Positions 34,253 to 36,298 of a stretch of 36,298 bases of DNA are shown piece after piece. The stretch comes from Solimonas fluminis. Its GTDB lineage: Bacteria > Pseudomonadota > Gammaproteobacteria > Nevskiales > Nevskiaceae. The notes below the pieces were generated by a model. That model made no database searches. It was not told the DNA's origin and saw only the letters and a program-made list of their open reading frames with translations. The stretch lies in contig NZ_PSNW01000019.1 in assembly GCF_002930645.1 (NCBI RefSeq), positions 1-36,298 of the forward strand, read 5' to 3'. The translations under genes and the position numbers were made by a program. How positions within the stretch are numbered: position 1 is the first letter of the stretch; every line of letters starts with the position of its first letter.

Positions 34253-35412
34253 TGACCGTCGACGAAGCCTATATCAGCGGCATCGGCCAGTCCGAGATCG
34301 CCGTGAAGCAGAAGCGCCACCCCTTGCTGCTGACACTGGATGCCGTCCGCGAGGCCCTGGACGAAGCCGGCCTCGGCATCGGCCAGATCGATGGCGTCTC
34401 CACCTATCCCGGCCGCGTGCCTGCCTTTCTCGGCTTCTCTCCGGTCGGGGCCGACGAACTGATCGACGCCCTGGGCATCCGCGCCCGCTGGTACGCCGGC
34501 GGCGGCGAGATCACCTCGCAGCTCGGCGCCGTGGTGGCCGCCGCCACCGCCGTGCGCGCGGGCCTGGCGCGCCACGTCATCTGCTTCCGCACCGTCTACG
34601 AGGCGGCGGCCCTGGCGCGGCCCGAGGAGTACCCGCCGCTGCGCCGCGACCGCGTCGATGGCCATTCGCAGTGGTTCGCACCCTTCGGCGCCATCTCCGC
34701 GGCCAACTGGACCGCGCAGTACGCCATGCGCCACGTCAAGCGCTACGGCCTGACGCGCGAGCAGCTGGCGCAGATCGCGCTGACCGACCGGGCCAATGCC
34801 TGCAGGAATCCGCGCGCCCTGGTGCGCGAGCCGTTGACGATGGACGAGTACCTGTCGGCACGCATGATCTCCTCGCCGCTGTGCCTCTACGACTGCGACC
34901 GCTTTACCGATGCCTCCACCGTGATCATCGTTTCGGCGGGTGGCGCGCTGGACGAGGTGCGCTGCACGCCGGTGCGCATCGCCGCTATGGCCGGCACCGT
35001 CGAGCGCCACAGCTGGGACCAGGCCGAGTGGATGGCCTGCTATCCCACCGGCGCCGAGCTGTGGAAGCATGCCGACTACAAGCCGGCCGACGTCGACACC
35101 GTGCAGCTCTACGACGGCTTCAGCTTCCAGGCCGTGGCCTGGCTGGAGTCCCTGGGCTTCTGCGGAGTGGGCGAGGGCGGGCGCTTCATCGAGGGCGGAA
35201 GGCGCATCGCCCTGGACGGCGAGCTGCCGCTGAACACCTTCGGCGGCCAGATCGGTGCCGGCCGCCTGCACGGGTTCGGCTTCGCGCACGAGGCGGTGGT
35301 GCAGCTGCGCGGCAAGGGCGGCGAGCGCCAGATCGCCGGAGACCCGAAGGTGGCCGTCGCCACCTCCGGCGGCGGCCCGCTGGCTACCGCCCTGCTGCTG
35401 GCCAGGGACTGA
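34252..35412 (+). CDS. SCP2-thiolase/Ltp2-like protein, probable side-chain aldolase
   Basis: This 386-residue protein has the SCP2-thiolase fold: YISGIGQSEI at the start, TLDAVREALDEAGL, a central region starting YAGGGEITSQLGAVVAA, and the end VATSGGGPLATALLLA. The catalytic Cys expected in thiolases is absent from the GGEITSQLGA segment, a feature shared with Ltp2-type retro-aldolases, which use tyrosines. Tyr287 in QLYDGFSFQ and His340 in RLHGFGF are candidate active-site residues. Paired with DUF35, it may cleave a beta-hydroxyacyl-CoA side chain into a ketone or aldehyde and a short acyl-CoA. This role is inferred from neighbour and motif pattern. Confidence 0.88.
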   Translation: MTVDEAYISGIGQSEIAVKQKRHPLLLTLDAVREALDEAGLGIGQIDGVSTYPGRVPAFLGFSPVGADELIDALGIRARWYAGGGEITSQLGAVVAAATAVRAGLARHVICFRTVYEAAALARPEEYPPLRRDRVDGHSQWFAPFGAISAANWTAQYAMRHVKRYGLTREQLAQIALTDRANACRNPRALVREPLTMDEYLSARMISSPLCLYDCDRFTDASTVIIVSAGGALDEVRCTPVRIAAMAGTVERHSWDQAEWMACYPTGAELWKHADYKPADVDTVQLYDGFSFQAVAWLESLGFCGVGEGGRFIEGGRRIALDGELPLNTFGGQIGAGRLHGFGFAHEAVVQLRGKGGERQIAGDPKVAVATSGGGPLATALLLARD

Positions 35413-35416
35413 AGCC

Positions 35417-36148
35417 GTGAGCGCGCTCGACCAGCTCCCAGGGTTCCGGCGCCGTTTCCGCGTCACGCCCGGCCGGGGATGGGTGCGCAGCGAGGTCGAG
35501 GACGACTATCACCACATGACGGTGATCCTGCGGCACGAGGCCGGCGTGGTGACCGAGGTGGAGCCCATCATGCACCGCGCGCCCTGGACCACCTGTCCGG
35601 GGGCGCCGGCCCAGTTGCGGCAGACCTTCACCGGCGTCGCGCTGGAAGACTTCGCCTTGCGCGGCGAGAAGACCGCCAACTGCACCCACCTGCATGACCT
35701 GGCGGTCCTGGCGGCGGCGCATGCCCAGGACCGTGCTCCGCTGGTCTACGACATCCTGGTGTCCGATCCCGTCGAGGGCCGGCGCCGCGTGGAACTGCGC
35801 CGCGACGGCGAACCCCTGCTGGGCTGGAGCGACCAGGACCATCGTATCGTCGAGCCCGCGGAGCTCGCCGGTCTCGGCCTGTTCGATCAGCTGCGGCCCT
35901 GGATCGACTCGCTCGACCCGCCGCGCCAGGAGGCGGCGCGCCTGCTGCGCTGGGGCGCCATCCTCGCCCATGGGCGCGTCATCCCCATGGAGCGGCAATC
36001 CGACGCCAGCCGCATGCCGCCGAACTGCTACAGCTTCCAGCCGCCGCGCAAGGCCCAGGCCCGGCGCGTCGGAGCGATCCGTGATTTCAGCCAGGGTCCG
36101 GCGCAGCCGCTGGACCCGTACACCCCTGCAACCGCGCCCGCGCCCTGA
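35417..36148 (+). CDS. DUF2889-family protein
   Basis: This 243-residue protein starts at GTG 35417 (4 nt after the thiolase-like stop; weak ribosome site). It has FRRRFRVTPGRGWVRSEVEDDYHHM, then HRAPWTTCPGAP, ENK-like segments and CTHLHDLAVLAA, which fit the DUF2889 family seen beside aromatic or steroid catabolic genes. His, Cys and Asp in HMTV, TTCPGA and CTHLHDL could bind metal. It has no signal peptide. Its function in this family is unknown. Confidence 0.82.
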   Translation: MSALDQLPGFRRRFRVTPGRGWVRSEVEDDYHHMTVILRHEAGVVTEVEPIMHRAPWTTCPGAPAQLRQTFTGVALEDFALRGEKTANCTHLHDLAVLAAAHAQDRAPLVYDILVSDPVEGRRRVELRRDGEPLLGWSDQDHRIVEPAELAGLGLFDQLRPWIDSLDPPRQEAARLLRWGAILAHGRVIPMERQSDASRMPPNCYSFQPPRKAQARRVGAIRDFSQGPAQPLDPYTPATAPAP

Positions 36149-36176
36149 TGCCGCGCGCCGCCCTAGGAGAAGATTC

Positions 36177-36298
36177 ATGAAGATGAACGACATGGTGCTG
36201 ATCAGCGTGGACGATCACATCAGCGAGCCGCCGGACATGTTCAAGGCGCACCTGTCTGGCGAGGAGCTGAAGACGGCGCCGACGCTGCACGTGGCGCC
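36177..36298 (+). CDS. Amidohydrolase-family protein, N-terminal fragment (cut by window)
   Basis: The first 40 residues follow ATG 36177 with the ribosome site AGGAGA. VLISVDDHISEPPDMF matches the start of ACMSD/amidohydrolase-2 proteins, where the Asp-His would bind metal (the family has D-x-H here). Such proteins decarboxylate or hydrolyse ring compounds, and are frequent in P450- and steroid-related clusters. The rest lies outside. Confidence 0.85.
   Translation, partial: MKMNDMVLISVDDHISEPPDMFKAHLSGEELKTAPTLHVA

Overview
The window is a GC-rich, gene-dense proteobacterial chromosome segment with 36 protein-coding genes (the first and last are cut by the window edges) and no rRNA, tRNA or CRISPR array. 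The AcuI/YhdH-type reductase, a TonB-like protein beside a TPR protein, and many steroid-type acyl-CoA dehydrogenases, P450 and Rieske enzymes suggest a gammaproteobacterium of the Nevskiales/Solimonadaceae kind. That placement is inference from gene content and was not tested.

Layout. (1) 1-4039: the tail of a TPR protein, a 344-nt gap with a strong intrinsic terminator, then an overlapping operon of membrane histidine kinase, double-receiver response regulator and TonB-like protein. (2) 4228-13802: an AraC-type regulator and an enoyl-CoA hydratase; a convergent operon (acyl-CoA dehydrogenase, SDR, NPD-family flavoprotein); and a divergent operon (heteromeric acyl-CoA dehydrogenase pair, AcuI-type reductase, small unknown protein, secreted START-domain protein). 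(3) 13803-14196: a 250-bp inverted-repeat element and a clear sigma70-type promoter. (4) 14197-23628: E1 alpha, E1 beta, a free-standing lipoyl-domain protein, Rieske oxygenase, a fused double acyl-CoA dehydrogenase, enoyl-CoA hydratase, aldo/keto reductase and acyl-CoA ligase. (5) 31265 down to 23671 on the minus strand: KstD-like flavoprotein, AraC-type regulator, succinate-semialdehyde-type dehydrogenase, a second acyl-CoA dehydrogenase pair, hotdog thioesterase and SDR. (6) 31490 to the end: 3Fe-4S ferredoxin, SDR, P450, DUF35 protein, SCP2-thiolase/Ltp2-like protein, DUF2889 protein and an amidohydrolase (cut).

The genes look like a catabolic island for a large hydrophobic, probably alicyclic or steroid/terpenoid-like compound. 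Oxygenases (P450 with ferredoxin, Rieske), alcohol and ring dehydrogenases, CoA activation, several rounds of specialised beta-oxidation and a side-chain aldolase-like step are all represented. The substrate cannot be read from the sequence.

The most interesting new signal is regulatory. A motif AACAC-N3-TGTTGA (core palindrome AACA-N4-TGTT) occurs three times, at exactly the promoter regions of units 4, 5 and 6. It lies between the -35 and -10 at 14149-14162, upstream of the KstD-like gene at 31327-31340, and over the -35 of the ferredoxin/P450 unit at 31396-31409. This ties about 22 kb into one probable regulon whose repressor is not obvious in the window. A second shared 17-nt motif links the leaders of the first AraC-type gene and the AcuI-type gene.
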